Positions 4,666 to 5,576 of a DNA stretch of 5,576 bases are shown here, piece after piece. Numbering within the stretch: position 1 is the first letter of the stretch; the number at the start of each line of letters is the position of its first letter. The stretch is taken from NCBI GenBank assembly GCA_031282935.1, contig JAITCS010000158.1, positions 1 through 5,576 on the forward strand, written 5' to 3'. The DNA is from Cellulomonadaceae bacterium. Its GTDB lineage: Bacteria > Actinomycetota > Actinomycetes > Actinomycetales > Cellulomonadaceae. The position numbers were made by a program, and so were the translations under genes. The notes under the pieces are model-generated. The model made no database searches. It had not been told where the DNA came from and saw only the letters and a list, made by a program, of their open reading frames with translations.

Positions 4666-5576
4666 CGACTGTTCCCTTCCCAGCGGAGCCCACTGCCTGG
4701 GGTTTCGCCCGTCAATTCGCCGCCCTTGAGCACTTGGCGGCCCGCCACCCAAACATCGTCTATGCCAGTGGCGAGCGAGCGGGGGTGCTCGTAGGTTGCG
4801 GTGTCGGCTAGGCGCGCCGGATTGACCACCACTAAATCGGCGATGGCTCCAACTTCAATCTTACCCCTTTGGCCCAGCCCGAATCGTCGCACCGCGCGGG
4901 TGGAGAGGTGTTCAACCGCTTCGGCCCAGGTCCAGCCTGCCTCCGTTTGTTCTTGCTGAGCCGCCTCCCAAGGCGCGACCTTAAGTTTCAACCACCGCAC
5001 CAGCGCACCCCAACCCCTCGGGTGCGGCCTGCCCGCCGCCTCGAAAGGCACGTAAATGGCGTCAGACCCGGCGATGTGCTCCGGGCGGTCGGCGAGGGCC
5101 ATCACGGAGGCTTGCGAGTTGGTGGGGGGCTGCTCAAAGACGCACGAGGCTTTCAGTTTGGTGCCCACCAGCAGTTCGAGGGCGGCCTGAGCCGGGGTGA
5201 CACCCATTTTGGCGGCGATTTCAGGGATGGTGAGGCCAGCGACCCAATCGTAACCATCGGCCCAGCCCAAAGTGGTGCGCGGCCACAAATCATCCAAAGT
5301 GGCTAAATGGCCTAGTAATTTGGTTTTCGTTTCTTCATCATTAGCGATTAAATCTAGGGTTGCAATAGGGTCGGCTAGAGGCAACCAAGTTGGCAACGAC
5401 ACCATTGCTAAAAGCGAGCAACCCCGCAAATAGGGGTAGGAATCGAAAGTCATTGGCACCCCGGCATCGCTTGCTTTATCAAGCAGGGCGGAAAGCAATT
5501 TCGATTCACCATGGAAATGCGCGATATGCGTTTTGGCGCCCCCGCTGGCTTGTGCTAAATCAATTAATTCGGCAAC
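4662..5576 (-). CDS. N-acyl-D-amino-acid deacylase (D-aminoacylase), C-terminal 304 residues
   Basis: The minus-strand frame is open from the right edge to TGA 4664-4662. The TTG at 5498 is an internal Leu, not a start. D-aminoacylases are about 480-530 aa, so roughly the first 200 residues, with the HxH metal motif and bridging Cys, are outside. Visible in order: THIAHFHG (16-23), matching the conserved metal-binding SH region of the family; FDSYPY (44-49), matching the DxYPY motif; IAGSDAIYV with Asp172, the position of the catalytic Asp; GRPHPRGWGALVRWL (182-196), matching the HPR-x-(Y/W)-G motif; and RGKIEVGAIADLVVVNP (237-253), the final beta-sandwich strands of amidohydrolases. The enzyme hydrolyses N-acyl-D-amino acids to D-amino acids in the cytoplasm. 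Specificity (D-Glu, D-Asp or neutral) cannot be told. It overlaps the PLP-enzyme gene by 3 bp, so the two are almost certainly one operon. Confidence 0.92.
   Translation of the reverse strand, partial: VAELIDLAQASGGAKTHIAHFHGESKLLSALLDKASDAGVPMTFDSYPYLRGCSLLAMVSLPTWLPLADPIATLDLIANDEETKTKLLGHLATLDDLWPRTTLGWADGYDWVAGLTIPEIAAKMGVTPAQAALELLVGTKLKASCVFEQPPTNSQASVMALADRPEHIAGSDAIYVPFEAAGRPHPRGWGALVRWLKLKVAPWEAAQQEQTEAGWTWAEAVEHLSTRAVRRFGLGQRGKIEVGAIADLVVVNPARLADTATYEHPRSLATGIDDVWVAGRQVLKGGELTGETPGSGLRWEGNSR
4674..4680 (-). promoter_or_regulatory. Shine-Dalgarno deciding the start of the PLP-enzyme gene
   Basis: Read on the minus strand this is GGAAGGG, lying within the last codons of the deacylase gene, 8 nt before the GTG at 4665. 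It supports a translationally coupled start at the GTGA overlap rather than the longer upstream reading. Confidence 0.75.

Noticed and set aside
3749..4729. Long plus-strand open frames opposite the PLP-enzyme gene
   Set aside because: They are antisense to a protein with clear motifs and occur mostly in its GC-rich part, where stop codons are rare. No ribosome binding site or family features.
4666..4752. 29-residue N-terminal extension of the PLP enzyme
   Set aside because: It overlaps the conserved end of the deacylase, looks like out-of-frame translation, and the GTG at 4665 has a much better Shine-Dalgarno.

Overview
The window looks like a piece of an actinobacterial chromosome. GC is in the fifties to sixties by eye, GTG and possibly TTG starts are used, genes are tightly packed, and the best promoter candidate has a TAnnnT-type -10. 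The proteins give no firm genus; an Actinomycetales-like host is only a guess. Six protein genes are visible, four on the plus strand followed by two on the minus strand. The first and last run off the window. I found no RNA genes, insertion sequences, CRISPR arrays or origins, and no clear factor-independent terminator.

Left block (1-1256, plus strand): the C-terminal part of an aldo/keto reductase of the L-fucose / D-threo-aldose dehydrogenase type, followed 7 nt later by a complete ThuA-domain protein. This is probably the end of a sugar-oxidation operon whose start lies outside the window. The ThuA stop codon lies in the first copy of a degenerate tandem repeat (1251-1356). That repeat fills most of the 175-bp gap before the next gene, and a candidate promoter and a dyad follow it.

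Middle block (1432-3319, plus strand): a complete MATE-family multidrug/metabolite efflux transporter with an unusual charged tail built from a 9-bp tandem repeat. After 55 bp comes a RidA/YjgF-family enamine/imine deaminase that keeps the family's substrate-binding Arg.

Right block (3316-5576, minus strand): an N-acyl-D-amino-acid deacylase (5' end outside the window) whose TGA overlaps the GTG start of a PLP-dependent D-serine dehydratase / D-threonine aldolase-like protein (GTGA, with a good Shine-Dalgarno). The latter converges on the Rid gene with a 4-bp tail-to-tail overlap.

Read together, the right-hand genes suggest a D-amino-acid salvage route. The deacylase would free D-amino acids from N-acyl-D-amino acids, the PLP enzyme would dehydrate or deaminate them through an enamine/imine intermediate, and the Rid protein would hydrolyse that intermediate to the 2-oxo acid and ammonia. 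Each family is individually well known. What is notable is the convergent, overlapping layout of the Rid gene against the enzyme likely to make its substrate, and the tandem-repeat region.
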